64,000 nucleotides of DNA from Enterobacter asburiae (GCF_008080435.1 NZ_VRKN01000004.1:310001-374000); one strand, 5' to 3'. Counted from the first letter of the stretch, positions 34,631 to 46,562 are shown. Notes: generated by a model not told the origin, from the letters alone. Made by a program: numbers and translations.

Positions 34631-35044
34631 TCAACCCTTCACCTGGTCGCCGTTTTCGTCGTCAGTGAAGCTCATTGAGGCTGAGTTCACGCAGAAACGC
34701 TCGCCCGTGGGCTGAGGGCCATCCGGGAAGACGTGACCAAGGTGCGCATCACAGTTGCCGCAGCGAATTTCCGTGCGCACCATGCCGTGCGACGAGTCGG
34801 TCAGGTAGCGGATAGCCTCATCGCTCACCGGCTCGTAGAAACTCGGCCAGCCGCAGCCAGAATCAAATTTCGCTTGTGAATTGAACAGGGGCGCATCACA
34901 GACCAGGCAGTGGTAGACGCCGTCTCGCTTGTTGTGCAGTAAACGCCCGGTAAATGGCGGTTCCGTCCCGTGATTCTGCGTCACGTAAAACTGCATTTCT
35001 GTGAGGTTTTTTTTCAAATCTTCAGGGTTACGTTGGTTCGACAT
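34631..35044 (-). CDS. msrB: Methionine-R-sulfoxide reductase B
   Basis: MsrB reduces the R-isomer of methionine sulfoxide in proteins. The 137-residue protein has two zinc CxxC pairs (CLVCDAP and [12 protein letters not shown]) and the catalytic cysteine in [16 protein letters not shown] at 35044 matches the E. coli start; the frame is open 10 codons further. It is divergent from gapA. Confidence 0.96.
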   Translation of the reverse strand: MSNQRNPEDLKKNLTEMQFYVTQNHGTEPPFTGRLLHNKRDGVYHCLVCDAPLFNSQAKFDSGCGWPSFYEPVSDEAIRYLTDSSHGMVRTEIRCGNCDAHLGHVFPDGPQPTGERFCVNSASMSFTDDENGDQVKG

Positions 35045-35162
35045 ATGCTTACATCTCGCTGTGGAAACAGACATCTTTTAACCCGGATTCTAACAAAACA
35101 TTAACACCCTTGCGTGCACTTTTGATCTAAACTTATGTGTCGCGAAAAGGCGGTCAGGCAAT

Positions 35163-35178
35163 TGTGATCATGCTCACA
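35163..35178 (+). promoter_or_regulatory. CRP site between msrB and gapA
   Basis: TGTGATCATGCTCACA is a perfect CRP consensus core, TGTGA-N6-TCACA. It lies about 208-223 bp upstream of gapA and about 120 bp upstream of msrB, so it may serve either gene. Confidence 0.7.
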
Positions 35179-35314
35179 TTTTTATCCTGCGAGGACTTTA
35201 AAATCCCGGGCGCAGCCCCCATTTGGTTGCAAGCTCAAAGGGAAAGTGAGGCGAGTCAGTCGCACAAACGTTAGTCACAGGATTGATTTGTCGCAATGAT
35301 TGACACGATTCCGC

Positions 35315-35342
35315 TTGACGCTGCGTAAGGTTTTTGTAATTT
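35315..35342 (+). promoter_or_regulatory. Likely main gapA promoter
   Basis: TTGACG (-35) and TAATTT (-10) are separated by 16 bp, about 44 bp before the gapA start. This is where the main sigma-70 gapA promoter lies in E. coli. The rest of 35045-35385 shows a CRP site and no gene. Confidence 0.6.
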
Positions 35343-35373
35343 TACAGGCAACCTTTTATTCACTAACAAATAG

Positions 35374-36381
<1,008 letters not shown>

Positions 36382-36402
36382 GTTGAGATGAGTGCTTGAT
36401 CC

Positions 36403-36430
36403 AAAAAGGCGACTTCGGTCGCCTTTTTTT
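36403..36430 (+). terminator. gapA rho-independent terminator
   Basis: GGCGAC-TTCG-GTCGCC with a UUCG tetraloop is followed by seven T's, 22 bp after the gapA stop. Confidence 0.93.
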
Positions 36431-36454
36431 ATTTATAAGACAGAGGATTGCTTA

Positions 36455-37339
36455 ATGATTAATAAAATTTTTGCACTTCCGGTAGTCGAACAACTTACCC
36501 CTGTGCTCTCCCGCCGTCAGATTGACGGTGCCGACGTTATCGTCGTTGACCATCCGCGCGTCAAAGCGTCCGTGGCGCTGAACGGCGCTCACCTGCTCTC
36601 CTGGAAACCAGAAGGCGAAGCCGAAGGTTTGTGGCTGAGCGATGCGACCTCCTTTAAAAAAGGGGCGGCGATCCGCGGTGGTGTACCGATCTGCTGGCCG
36701 TGGTTCGGCCCCTCCGCACAGCCGGGTTTACCGTCTCACGGTTTTGCCCGTAACCAGCAGTGGACCCTGAAAGCGCACAACGAAGATGACAACGGCGCAG
36801 TGCTGACCTTTGAGCTGCAGGCTAATGATGAAACCCGCGCCCTCTGGCCGCACGATTTCACCCTGTACGCCCGTTTCAAACTGGGTAAGACCTGTGAAAT
36901 TGAACTGGAAGCCCACGGTGAGTTTGAAACCACCGCAGCCCTGCATACCTACTTCAACGTGGGTGATATCGGCGCAGTGAAGGTGAGCGGTCTTGGCGAT
37001 ACCTTTATCGACAAAGTGGATAACGCCAAAGAAGGTAAACTGAGCGACGGAGTACAAACGTTCCCTGACCGTACCGACCGTGTCTACCTGCACCCGGAAG
37101 CGTGCAGCGTGATCCACGACGGCGCGCTGAACCGCGGAATTGAAGTGGTCCATCATCATCACAGCGACGTGGTAGGCTGGAACCCGGGTCCGGCGCTGTC
37201 CGTCAGCATGGCCGACATGACGGATGAAGGGTATAAAACGTTTGTCTGCGTGGAAACCGCCTGCGTGAGCAGGCCGCAAAAAGCGAGCGACGAAAAACCA
37301 TCTCGTTTAGGGCAGACAATTAAGATTGTGAAACGCTAA
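36455..37339 (+). CDS. yeaD: Glucose-6-phosphate 1-epimerase-like YeaD
   Basis: YeaD is a hexose-6-phosphate mutarotase (aldose-1-epimerase family). The 294-residue protein has SWKPEGEAEGLWLSD, RGGVPICWPWFGP, SHGFARNQQW (catalytic His region), ALHTYFNVGDI and a C-terminal CVETACV. ATG at 36455 follows an AGAGGA motif; the frame is open from 36392 across the gapA terminator, so the later start is right. In E. coli yeaE follows, but it is absent here. Confidence 0.94.
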   Translation: MINKIFALPVVEQLTPVLSRRQIDGADVIVVDHPRVKASVALNGAHLLSWKPEGEAEGLWLSDATSFKKGAAIRGGVPICWPWFGPSAQPGLPSHGFARNQQWTLKAHNEDDNGAVLTFELQANDETRALWPHDFTLYARFKLGKTCEIELEAHGEFETTAALHTYFNVGDIGAVKVSGLGDTFIDKVDNAKEGKLSDGVQTFPDRTDRVYLHPEACSVIHDGALNRGIEVVHHHHSDVVGWNPGPALSVSMADMTDEGYKTFVCVETACVSRPQKASDEKPSRLGQTIKIVKR

Positions 37340-37378
37340 GGCATTTCACCTCCCCCGCTTCACTGCACCACATTAAAG

Positions 37379-37404
37379 CAAACGGGGCGCAAGCGCCCCG
37401 TTTT
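37379..37404. terminator. Bidirectional terminator between yeaD and mipA
   Basis: AACGGGGCGC and GCGCCCCGTT form a strong stem flanked by A and T runs; it can end yeaD and convergent mipA. Confidence 0.85.
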
Positions 37405-37435
37405 AATGCACGAATTGCACAGCATTAGTGCACAA

Positions 37436-38182
37436 TCAGAACTTGTAGCTCACGCCGACAGAGAAAATACCTGCCCAGGATTTGTCGACCATCGGGCTAT
37501 CCTTCACTTCATCGCTCAGACGCTCATAACGGCCGGTACCGTACACGCTCCAGTCGCCAAGGAAGTTGTAGCTCGCGGTCAGCTCCAGGTAAGGATCCCA
37601 GCCGTCATCTGCACTATAACTTTTCAGACCACTGCGGCGGGACTCGTTTTTAGACACGCCGTAGTAGTAGTCGTTGTAGTTCTCGCTGTTGTATTGCACA
37701 CCAATACCTGGCGTCAGGGTGAGTCCACCGTTGGTATAGCGGTACAACCACGCCAGGTCCCAGATAAAGCCGTTGCTGTTATCCAGCGTATCACCCGCCA
37801 GGGCCGTACGCAGGAAGCCATACTCGGTGTTATGTACGTATGAGAGCCCGGCCATCATCGAGCTTCTGCGCTTGTCGAGCTGGCGAAGCGCGTGGCTGTC
37901 GCTGTCACCCGGCTTGAAGTGCGTTGGATCGTAGTAGGCCATGATGGAGAGCTTATCGGCCTTATCGTTCCAGAGATAATAGCCGCCACCGAGCCCGCGG
38001 AACCAGACGTTATCGCCTTCATAGGTGATAACGGGAACAGGATAAACATCACGGTCATACTGTTTGTACGGGCTGTTAATGACGCCAACACCCGCGCCAA
38101 CCGTCCACTGACTTTCCGCCTGTGCGGTGTTCACTGCGGTCGCGGCAAGGATGCTCAATGCCAGAAGTTTGAGTTTGGTCAC
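37436..38182 (-). CDS. mipA: MltA-interacting protein MipA (OmpV family)
   Basis: MipA is an outer-membrane protein that in E. coli bridges the lytic transglycosylase MltA and PBP1B. The 248-residue precursor has a signal peptide ending NTAQA-ES and alternating beta-strand segments ending in the outer-membrane C-terminus IFSVGVSYKF (terminal Phe). Length equals E. coli MipA. It is transcribed divergently from yeaG. Confidence 0.95.
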   Translation of the reverse strand: MTKLKLLALSILAATAVNTAQAESQWTVGAGVGVINSPYKQYDRDVYPVPVITYEGDNVWFRGLGGGYYLWNDKADKLSIMAYYDPTHFKPGDSDSHALRQLDKRRSSMMAGLSYVHNTEYGFLRTALAGDTLDNSNGFIWDLAWLYRYTNGGLTLTPGIGVQYNSENYNDYYYGVSKNESRRSGLKSYSADDGWDPYLELTASYNFLGDWSVYGTGRYERLSDEVKDSPMVDKSWAGIFSVGVSYKF

Positions 38183-38499
38183 AATCCATTCTTTCCTGTA
38201 GTCAAATAATCAGCGGATGAAGTGTAACCGCCATTCCCGTACATCCCAAAATTTTTTGCCTGCTAATCAGTCTGATTAACCCGTTATTTTTAACTTTTCA
38301 GATGACACCCCGCTTTCATTTATATGACCGCTGAATGAAAAACGTGCTTTTGTCTTATAACGACAGTGGAAATTTTTGGATGAGTTATTGATATGTCATT
38401 GAAAGTAGATTTTATGGGCATGCAAGTTTTGCAAATGCCATCTACGCTTTAATTTAAGAAGAGTTTTCCTGAACACCCTGCGGTTCTAAGCGTCTGACC

Positions 38500-38515
38500 T
38501 GGCACACAGGTTGCT
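38500..38515 (+). promoter_or_regulatory. Sigma-54 promoter of yeaGH
   Basis: TGGCACACAGGTTGCT is a full match to TGGCAC-N5-TTGCW. It lies about 100 bp upstream of yeaG, matching NtrC/sigma-54 control of yeaGH known in E. coli. The 431-bp mipA-yeaG gap otherwise shows no gene. Confidence 0.92.
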
Positions 38516-38613
38516 GCTCTGGCAGTGAGGTGCGAGAGATTCTCTTCCGGGAGCCTCCACTACTCATACGAACGGCTCTTATCCTGTGCTAAAAAACGAA
38601 AGGACGGCATGCC

Positions 38614-40548
38614 ATGAATATATTCGATCACTATCGCCAGCGCTATGAAGCTGCCAAGGACGAAGAGTTCACACTGCAGGAGTTTCTTACCATCTGTCGG
38701 CAAGATCGCAGTGCCTATGCCAATGCGGCAGAACGGCTATTGATGGCTATTGGTGAGCCAAACATGGTTGACACTGCCCTGGAGCCTCGGCTTTCCCGTC
38801 TCTTTTCGAATCGGGTGGTCGCCCGATACCCGGCGTTTGAAGAGTTCTATGGTATGGAAGATGCCATCGAACAGATTGTCTCCTATCTGAAGCATGCCGC
38901 TCAGGGTCTGGAAGAGAAGAAACAGATCCTCTATTTACTCGGCCCGGTGGGTGGCGGTAAATCCTCGCTGGCTGAACGCCTGAAGTCGCTGATGCAGCGC
39001 GTCCCTATCTATGTGCTGAGCGCCAACGGTGAACGCAGCCCGGTGAACGACCATCCGCTGTGCCTGTTCAATCCGCATGAAGATGCGCAGATTCTGGATA
39101 AAGAGTATGGCATCCCGCGTCGCTACCTCGGTACCATCATGTCGCCGTGGGCGGCAAAACGCCTGCACGAGTTTGGTGGCGACATCACCAAATTCCGCGT
39201 GGTGAAAGTCTGGCCATCTATCCTTGAACAGATCGCCATCGCCAAAACCGAACCCGGTGATGAGAACAACCAGGACATTTCGGCTCTGGTGGGTAAAGTC
39301 GACATCCGTAAGCTGGAAAACTTCGCGCAAAACGATCCGGATGCCTACGGTTACTCAGGTGCGCTGTGCCGTGCGAACCAGGGGATTATGGAATTCGTCG
39401 AGATGTTTAAAGCCCCCATCAAAGTGCTGCATCCTCTGCTGACGGCTACCCAGGAAGGAAACTACAACGGGACGGAAGGTATCTCCGCCCTGCCGTTTAA
39501 CGGGATTATTCTCGCCCACTCGAACGAATCTGAATGGGTGACCTTCCGTAATAACAAAAACAATGAGGCCTTCCTTGACCGCGTGTACATCGTCAAGGTG
39601 CCTTATTGCCTGCGGATCTCCGAAGAGATCAAAATTTACGAGAAACTGCTTAACCACAGTGAGCTGGTGCATGCTCCCTGCGCGCCGGGCACGCTGGAAA
39701 CGTTGTCACGCTTCTCCATCCTTTCGCGTCTGAAAGAGCCGGAAAACTCCAGCATCTATTCGAAAATGCGCGTCTATGACGGTGAAAGCCTGAAAGATAC
39801 CGACCCGAAAGCGAAGTCGTATCAGGAATATCGCGACTATGCCGGGGTTGATGAGGGGATGAACGGTCTGTCCACGCGTTTCGCGTTTAAGATCCTCTCC
39901 CGCGTCTTTAACTTCGACCATGCGGAAGTGGCGGCCAACCCGGTTCATCTGTTCTACGTGCTGGAGCAGCAAATCGAACGTGAGCAGTTCCCGCAGGAGC
40001 AGGCTGAACGCTACCTTGAGTTCCTGAAAGGCTACCTGATCCCGAAATACGCCGAGTTCATTGGCAAAGAGATCCAGACGGCCTACCTGGAATCCTATTC
40101 AGAATACGGGCAGAACATTTTCGACCGTTATGTCACCTATGCTGACTTCTGGATCCAGGATCAGGAGTACCGCGACCCGGATACCGGCCAGCTGTTTGAC
40201 CGTGAATCCCTGAACGCGGAGCTGGAAAAAATCGAGAAGCCTGCCGGGATCAGCAACCCGAAAGACTTCCGTAACGAGATTGTGAACTTTGTCCTGCGCG
40301 CAAGAGCGCATAACAACGGGCGCAATCCGAACTGGACCAGCTACGAGAAACTGCGCACGGTTATTGAGAAGAAAATGTTCTCCAATACCGAAGAGCTGCT
40401 GCCGGTGATCTCGTTTAACGCCAAAACCTCAACCGATGAGCAGAAAAAGCACGACGATTTTGTCGACCGTATGATGGAAAAAGGCTACACCCGCAAGCAG
40501 GTCCGCCTGCTCTGCGAATGGTATCTGCGCGTGCGTAAATCGTCTTAA
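38614..40548 (+). CDS. yeaG: PrkA-type serine protein kinase YeaG
   Basis: YeaG is a stress kinase of the PrkA family, needed in E. coli for adaptation to sustained nitrogen starvation. The 644-residue protein has an N-terminal AAA-type PrkA domain with Walker A LLGPVGGGKSSLAERL (about residues 108-123) and ILAHSNESEWVTFRNN, and a C-terminal PrkA domain ending MEKGYTRKQVRLLCEWYL. Length equals E. coli YeaG. A perfect sigma-54 promoter lies upstream, and yeaH follows after a REP. Confidence 0.96.
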   Translation: MNIFDHYRQRYEAAKDEEFTLQEFLTICRQDRSAYANAAERLLMAIGEPNMVDTALEPRLSRLFSNRVVARYPAFEEFYGMEDAIEQIVSYLKHAAQGLEEKKQILYLLGPVGGGKSSLAERLKSLMQRVPIYVLSANGERSPVNDHPLCLFNPHEDAQILDKEYGIPRRYLGTIMSPWAAKRLHEFGGDITKFRVVKVWPSILEQIAIAKTEPGDENNQDISALVGKVDIRKLENFAQNDPDAYGYSGALCRANQGIMEFVEMFKAPIKVLHPLLTATQEGNYNGTEGISALPFNGIILAHSNESEWVTFRNNKNNEAFLDRVYIVKVPYCLRISEEIKIYEKLLNHSELVHAPCAPGTLETLSRFSILSRLKEPENSSIYSKMRVYDGESLKDTDPKAKSYQEYRDYAGVDEGMNGLSTRFAFKILSRVFNFDHAEVAANPVHLFYVLEQQIEREQFPQEQAERYLEFLKGYLIPKYAEFIGKEIQTAYLESYSEYGQNIFDRYVTYADFWIQDQEYRDPDTGQLFDRESLNAELEKIEKPAGISNPKDFRNEIVNFVLRARAHNNGRNPNWTSYEKLRTVIEKKMFSNTEELLPVISFNAKTSTDEQKKHDDFVDRMMEKGYTRKQVRLLCEWYLRVRKSS

Positions 40549-40555
40549 AACAAGT

Positions 40556-41905
<1,350 letters not shown>

Positions 41906-41909
41906 TCCA

Positions 41910-41940
41910 ACAGCCAGCGAACCCGCTGGCTGTTTTCTTT
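41910..41940 (+). terminator. yeaH rho-independent terminator
   Basis: ACAGCCAGCG-AACC-CGCTGGCTGT is a perfect 10-bp stem followed by TTT-C-TTT. In E. coli yeaI and yeaJ lie after yeaH; here only about 98 bp separate yeaH from yeaK. Confidence 0.9.
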
Positions 41941-42003
41941 CGACCCCGTTCATCCCGTGCTAATGTAGAACGCTGCATACTGGATTATCACCGGGAAATC
42001 GTT

Positions 42004-42504
42004 ATGACTGACGACGTTATTGGGGCAGGAACCCACCAGCAACTGATTACCTTACTCACCGAGCAGGGCGCGCGGTTTCGCGTCATGGAGCACGAGGCGG
42101 TCGGGAAATGTGAAGCGGTAAGTGAAATTCGCGGGACCGATCTGCGGCAAGGCGCAAAAGCCCTGGTCTGCAAGGTGAAGGGAAACGGCGTAAAAAAACA
42201 CGTTCTGGCGATCCTGGCCGCCGATCTGCAGGCTGACCTGAGCCAGCTTGCCAGCCATTTTGGCGGGCTGAAAGCCTCCCTCGCCAGCCCGGCCGAGGTC
42301 GATACCCTGACCGCCTGCGTTTTCGGCGCTATCCCGCCCTTTAGCTTCCATCCTGATTTGGCACTGGTTGCCGACCCACTGCTGTTCGAGCGTTTTGACG
42401 AAATCGCATTTAACGCCGGCCTGCTGGAGAAATCCGTGATTATGGATACCCAGGATTACCTGCGCATCGCTCGTCCTGAGCTTGTGACCTTCCATAAAGC
42501 GTAA
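42004..42504 (+). CDS. yeaK: YbaK/EbsC family aminoacyl-tRNA deacylase YeaK
   Basis: YeaK is a free-standing trans-editing domain that clears mischarged tRNA. The 166-residue protein begins MTDDVIGAGTHQQLITLLTE and has the YbaK/ProX fold with the conserved lysine in GAKALVCKVKGN and a C-terminal GxxPPF-type stretch (VFGAIPPFSFHPDL). Length is one residue short of E. coli YeaK. Confidence 0.93.
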   Translation: MTDDVIGAGTHQQLITLLTEQGARFRVMEHEAVGKCEAVSEIRGTDLRQGAKALVCKVKGNGVKKHVLAILAADLQADLSQLASHFGGLKASLASPAEVDTLTACVFGAIPPFSFHPDLALVADPLLFERFDEIAFNAGLLEKSVIMDTQDYLRIARPELVTFHKA

Positions 42505-42525
42505 CCGCGGTGGCTGGCGACCCTG

Positions 42526-42630
42526 TCAGCCTTTTCTTTCCAGGAACAACACGGAGGCGACGAGAATAACGGCAATAGCGAAAAACGATGAGGAGATAAT
42601 CAGCGTTTCAACAAACATGTGATCGTTCAT
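42526..42630 (-). CDS. yoaI: Small membrane protein YoaI
   Basis: The 34-codon reverse-strand ORF reads [17 protein letters not shown], then a hydrophobic run, then FLERKG. It is nearly the same as E. coli YoaI (34 aa), a one-pass membrane protein regulated by PhoP there. I found no clear PhoP box upstream here. It lies between yeaK and yeaL as in E. coli. Confidence 0.88.
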   Translation of the reverse strand: MNDHMFVETLIISSSFFAIAVILVASVLFLERKG

Positions 42631-42775
42631 AATGGCGACCCCTTTTGCGATATCTGCCTTCGTTTTAATCCGTGTAAATGACAAGGTTATGACAACAATA
42701 AAATTTTTTTAAAACTGCCCTGCGTCGCGTTTGCGCGTACTGTAAGCAGGATCATTATTTTGGCAAGGATTCCCT

Positions 42776-43222
42776 ATGTTTGACCCTACTCTGCTCATTC
42801 TTCTGGCACTCGCCGCGCTCGGCTTTGTCAGCCATAACACCACCGTCGCCATCTCGATTCTGGTGCTTATTATTATTCGCGTGACCCCGTTAAATACCTT
42901 TTTCCCGTGGATAGAAAAACAAGGCCTCACCATCGGGATAATCATTTTAACCATCGGGGTAATGGCGCCCATCGCCAGCGGCACGCTTCCCGCATCAACG
43001 TTGCTGCACTCGTTTGTAAACTGGAAATCGCTGGTGGCGATCGCGGTGGGGATTTTTGTTTCGTGGCTGGGCGGGCGCGGCGTTACGCTGATGAGCAGCC
43101 AACCCTCGCTGGTGGCGGGTTTGCTGGTGGGCACCGTGCTGGGCGTGGCGCTCTTTCGTGGCGTTCCGGTGGGGCCGCTGATTGCGGCAGGCCTTGTCTC
43201 TCTGTTTATCGGGAAGTCGTAG
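42776..43222 (+). CDS. yeaL: DUF441 membrane protein YeaL
   Basis: The 148-residue protein has four or more membrane segments with [20 protein letters not shown] and [20 protein letters not shown], matching the UPF0756/DUF441 protein YeaL; function unknown. Its end overlaps convergent nimR by 17 bp. Confidence 0.93.
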   Translation: MFDPTLLILLALAALGFVSHNTTVAISILVLIIIRVTPLNTFFPWIEKQGLTIGIIILTIGVMAPIASGTLPASTLLHSFVNWKSLVAIAVGIFVSWLGGRGVTLMSSQPSLVAGLLVGTVLGVALFRGVPVGPLIAAGLVSLFIGKS

Positions 43223-43997
43223 TCAGGCTGGCCATATAACGCGCCGGCGTCTGACCCAGTCCCTTCCTGAACATGGTGATAAACGCGGTGGTAGAGTCAT
43301 ATCCCAGTGACTGTGCCACCTGCTGTACCGATTTCCCACTAATCAAATGCTGTAACGCCACTATCAGCTGCAACTGGTGACGCCAGCGGCGAAAGCTTAA
43401 ACCGGTCTCTTTCACCACCAGCCGCGCCAGGCTGCGTTCGCTCATGGCAAAATGGCTCGCCCACTGCGCCAGCGTCTGCCAGGCGGCAGGCTCTTCCGCC
43501 ATTTTCTCGCTCATCAGCCGAATTTTAGGATGGGGCGAGACGGGCAGCTGCAGATGCTCCTGACGCTGGAGCGGCAGCTCGTCAAACAGAACGTCCACCA
43601 GGCGCGATGTCGCCGCAAGAGGGAGTTGTTCACGCGATTTTTCCGCCAGGGATAAAATCAGCTCCCGCACCAGGGGAGAGATTTTCAGGGTGCAGCAGCG
43701 GTCGGGCAAGCTTGCCGCCCCCGGTTCAATGAACAAAAAGCAGAGCTGCGCGCCCGGCGTGGCCCTGTTGCTGTGCGGCATTTGACCGGGGATCCAGACG
43801 GCATACTGGGGCGGAACCATCAGCATGGCATTATCCACTTCGCAGGTGATCGCGCCGCCGAGGGCCAGAATCAGCTGCCCCTTACGGTGATGATGTCGGG
43901 GAATATATTGTTCCTCCGCCACCACGCGGATGCGAAATGCGACGGCCGCATCGTGCTGGCTATCAGGATCGTAACCGTCCAGTCCCAGACCAATCAT
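43206..43997 (-). CDS. nimR: AraC-family regulator NimR (YeaM)
   Basis: NimR (YeaM) represses the divergent nimT in E. coli. The 263-residue protein has an N-terminal cupin ([20 protein letters not shown]) and a C-terminal AraC helix-turn-helix pair with [20 protein letters not shown]. It is divergent from nimT with 99 bp between. Assignment rests on sequence similarity and identical context. Confidence 0.9.
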   Translation of the reverse strand: MIGLGLDGYDPDSQHDAAVAFRIRVVAEEQYIPRHHHRKGQLILALGGAITCEVDNAMLMVPPQYAVWIPGQMPHSNRATPGAQLCFLFIEPGAASLPDRCCTLKISPLVRELILSLAEKSREQLPLAATSRLVDVLFDELPLQRQEHLQLPVSPHPKIRLMSEKMAEEPAAWQTLAQWASHFAMSERSLARLVVKETGLSFRRWRHQLQLIVALQHLISGKSVQQVAQSLGYDSTTAFITMFRKGLGQTPARYMASLTTTSR

Positions 43998-44096
43998 CAG
44001 TTTGTCCGATATTAGCGATAAACTGTCATTTTAGCCTGATTTCAACCGCTGAGAAAATCGGTATTGTGTGCGCTCGCTTGAACGTATGAGAACATA

Positions 44097-45284
44097 ATGA
44101 CTACTGCTATTCGCACCTCAGGAAAACACGGCGCGCTGTTGATTGCAGGCATCCTGATGATTGCCACTACGCTTCGCGTCACCTTTACCGGAGCAGCCCC
44201 GCTGCTCGATACTATTCGTCTTGATTATGGTTTAAGCACGGCGCAAACCGGTATGCTGACCACCCTGCCCCTGCTGGCTTTCGCCCTGGTCTCGCCGCTC
44301 GCCGCAGGCGTTGCCCGACGTATCGGCATGGAGCGCAGCCTGTTTATCGCCCTGCTGCTAATTTGCGCCGGAATTGCACTTCGCTCTCTGCCTTCCGCCG
44401 CTCTGCTTTTCATCGGAACGGCGGTCATCGGCTGCGGTATTGCACTCGGGAATGTGCTGTTACCCGGATTAATTAAACGTGACTTCCCGGGCCAGGTAGC
44501 CCGACTCACCGGGGCCTATTCCCTGACAATGGGCGTCTCGGCGGCGTTTGGTTCAGCGATGATTGTTCCCCTGGCGCAGGGTAGCGCGGGCTGGCATGGC
44601 GCGCTGCTGATGCTGATGGCGTTTCCACTGGTCGCGCTGCTGCTCTGGCTACCCCAGTGGCGTCAGAAACACGTTGCGACGGTAACGGGTGCTGGCGCGT
44701 TGCATAATCACGCCATCTGGCGTTCGGCCCTCGCCTGGCAGGTGACGCTCTTTTTGGGGATTAACTCGCTGATTTACTACGTCATCATTGGCTGGCTGCC
44801 GGCGATACTGCTTAGCCACGGCTACAGCGAAGCGCAGGCCGGCTCGGTGCACGGGCTGTTGCAGCTGGCCACGGCCGTACCAGGGCTTGCCGTTCCGCTG
44901 ATCCTCCACCGTCTGAAAGATCAGCGGGCGATCGCCGGCGGGGTGGCGCTGTTATGCGCGGTAAGCGCAGCGGGGCTATGGTTTATGCCTGACATGGCGG
45001 TGATGTGGACGCTGGTGTTTGGCTTTGGCACCGGGGCAACGATGATCCTCGGCCTGACGTTCATCGGGCTGCGCGCCAGCTCCGCGCACCAGGCTGCGGC
45101 ACTGTCCGGCATGGCGCAGTCGATTGGCTATCTGCTCGCCGCCTGCGGTCCTCCACTGATGGGGAAAATTCACGATAGCGCGGGAGACTGGCGGATCCCG
45201 CTACTGGGCTGCGCCCTGGCCGCCGTGATAATGGCTATTTGCGGCGTGCTCGCCGGGCGAGACCGGGAGATTGCCCCCCGCTAA
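44097..45284 (+). CDS. nimT: MFS exporter NimT (YeaN)
   Basis: NimT is an MFS transporter of the CynX family that in E. coli confers resistance to 2-nitroimidazole. The 395-residue protein has about twelve membrane segments, an MFS loop motif in AAGVARRIGMERSLF and TGAYSLTMGVSAAFGSAM. nimR is divergent upstream. Confidence 0.9.
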   Translation: MTTAIRTSGKHGALLIAGILMIATTLRVTFTGAAPLLDTIRLDYGLSTAQTGMLTTLPLLAFALVSPLAAGVARRIGMERSLFIALLLICAGIALRSLPSAALLFIGTAVIGCGIALGNVLLPGLIKRDFPGQVARLTGAYSLTMGVSAAFGSAMIVPLAQGSAGWHGALLMLMAFPLVALLLWLPQWRQKHVATVTGAGALHNHAIWRSALAWQVTLFLGINSLIYYVIIGWLPAILLSHGYSEAQAGSVHGLLQLATAVPGLAVPLILHRLKDQRAIAGGVALLCAVSAAGLWFMPDMAVMWTLVFGFGTGATMILGLTFIGLRASSAHQAAALSGMAQSIGYLLAACGPPLMGKIHDSAGDWRIPLLGCALAAVIMAICGVLAGRDREIAPR

Positions 45285-45307
45285 ACAGTGTGGCAGACCA
45301 GAGTTTC

Positions 45308-45389
45308 GCCCGGCGGCGCTACGCTTGCACGGGCCTACATTGAATTGTGCAATCGGAATGTAGGCCGGGTAAGCGCAGCGCCACCCGGC
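45308..45389. repeat. BIME: two inverted REP elements
   Basis: One degenerate REP (45308-45338, GCCCGGCGGCG to GGGCCTAC) and one standard REP in reverse orientation (45360-45389) flank a 21-bp spacer. The pair lies at one edge of a gene not found here in E. coli. Confidence 0.83.
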
Positions 45390-45405
45390 AAGAAAAGCGA
45401 CGACG

Positions 45406-46116
45406 TTATGAATCGCGCGCCGCGCGCAGCATCGCCTGTACCAGCACGACCGGGCGTCCTTCCAGCGCAGAGCGCTCATGCTGGAATAAGGTGATCACGA
45501 AGAATGGGTGGGTAACCAGTTCTGCGGCGCGAATCTCCCCCTGTTCGTCCCAGCCCGTAACATGCATATCACCGCTTTCCAGCGCCTCTGCAAACGCCGG
45601 CGACACGCCATAGTTACAGTGATACCCCTCTTCAATTTCCGGCTTGCCGTACGCCTTCGCGATCAGCGTATTTTTGCGCAGCTCAATCGCATCGGTTTTT
45701 TCCACCAGCGAGCAGGTCAGCGGCGAAATCACCATGGTGCCTTCGGTATCCGTCTCAGCATGTGCCGCATCAGCCCAGCCCAACACATTACGGGCATACT
45801 CAATAAGCGCATGCTGGAATCCACCGCAGGTGCCAAGGAACGGAATGCTGTTTTCACGGGCATAGCGCGCGGCGATAAAAGCGGCCTCCGTGTTTTTATA
45901 GGGGCTGGCGGGAACCAGCCAGATGGCATCGTAGCCCACCAGATCTTCAGGGCTTGTCAGCTCCGTGGTGGCAAGCCAGTCGTAATCGGCGGTGAGGTCA
46001 AGGACTGCGGCGGCGTCGTCAATGGCCAGCGGGATCGCCTGATGCGCAATAACATTGGGATTGTAATCGCCAACCAGCGCAATGCGCAGCGTCGTTTTAA
46101 CCGGGAGGTGTTCCAT
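45406..46116 (-). CDS. CTP synthase C-terminal-region-related protein (class I glutamine amidotransferase fold)
   Basis: The 236-residue protein resembles the C-terminal glutaminase half of CTP synthase: LRIALVGDYNPNVIAHQ start, then ARYARENSIPFLGTCGGFQH with the nucleophile-position cysteine. The usual F-H-P-E motif reads F-Q-H-E here (LFQHERSAL), so the catalytic His is shifted or absent. The family is often annotated '(seleno)protein'; here Cys codons are used. AAGGAA lies 7 bases before ATG. It lies between nimT and yeaO, where E. coli has no gene. Function unknown. Confidence 0.75.
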   Translation of the reverse strand: MEHLPVKTTLRIALVGDYNPNVIAHQAIPLAIDDAAAVLDLTADYDWLATTELTSPEDLVGYDAIWLVPASPYKNTEAAFIAARYARENSIPFLGTCGGFQHALIEYARNVLGWADAAHAETDTEGTMVISPLTCSLVEKTDAIELRKNTLIAKAYGKPEIEEGYHCNYGVSPAFAEALESGDMHVTGWDEQGEIRAAELVTHPFFVITLFQHERSALEGRPVVLVQAMLRAARDS

Positions 46117-46217
46117 GAAAGGTTCCTTATGCCAGAGTATTATCAGATAACATAAGGAACCTCAGACTACCGATCTTCTGCAATTATCACAATACCTTAA
46201 ATTGGGAGGGTGGAAGC

Positions 46218-46562
46218 ATGATTCAATGCAAACGCGTTTACGAACAGGCAGGTCCGGACGACGGCTATCGGGTGCTGGTGGACAAGCTGTGGCCGCGCGG
46301 GGTTAAAAAAACGGACCTCGCATATGATGAATGGTGTAAAGCGCTCACGCCCTCGAATGAATTACGCAAGGCCTTTCATAGCGAAACCATTGATTTCGCC
46401 GCCTTCAGCAAAGCCTATCGGGAAGAGCTGGCGCAACATGCTGACGAGGGAAGGCGTCTGGCGACGCTGGCGAACGGGCAGACCGTCACCCTGCTCTTTG
46501 CTGCCAAAGACACGAAGCAAAATCACGCCCTGGTATTAGCCGACTGGCTGCGCCATCTCTGA
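46218..46562 (+). CDS. yeaO: DUF488 protein YeaO
   Basis: The 114-residue protein has the DUF488 features VDKLWPRGVKKTDLAYDEWC and LLFAAKDTKQNHALVLADWL, matching E. coli YeaO; function unknown. ATG at 46218 follows GGGAGGGTGG. Its stop directly abuts that of the convergent reading frame at 46563. Confidence 0.92.
   Translation: MIQCKRVYEQAGPDDGYRVLVDKLWPRGVKKTDLAYDEWCKALTPSNELRKAFHSETIDFAAFSKAYREELAQHADEGRRLATLANGQTVTLLFAAKDTKQNHALVLADWLRHL

Noticed and set aside
42631-42700. PhoP box for yoaI
   Set aside because: No GTTTA direct repeat at the right spacing was found upstream of yoaI.
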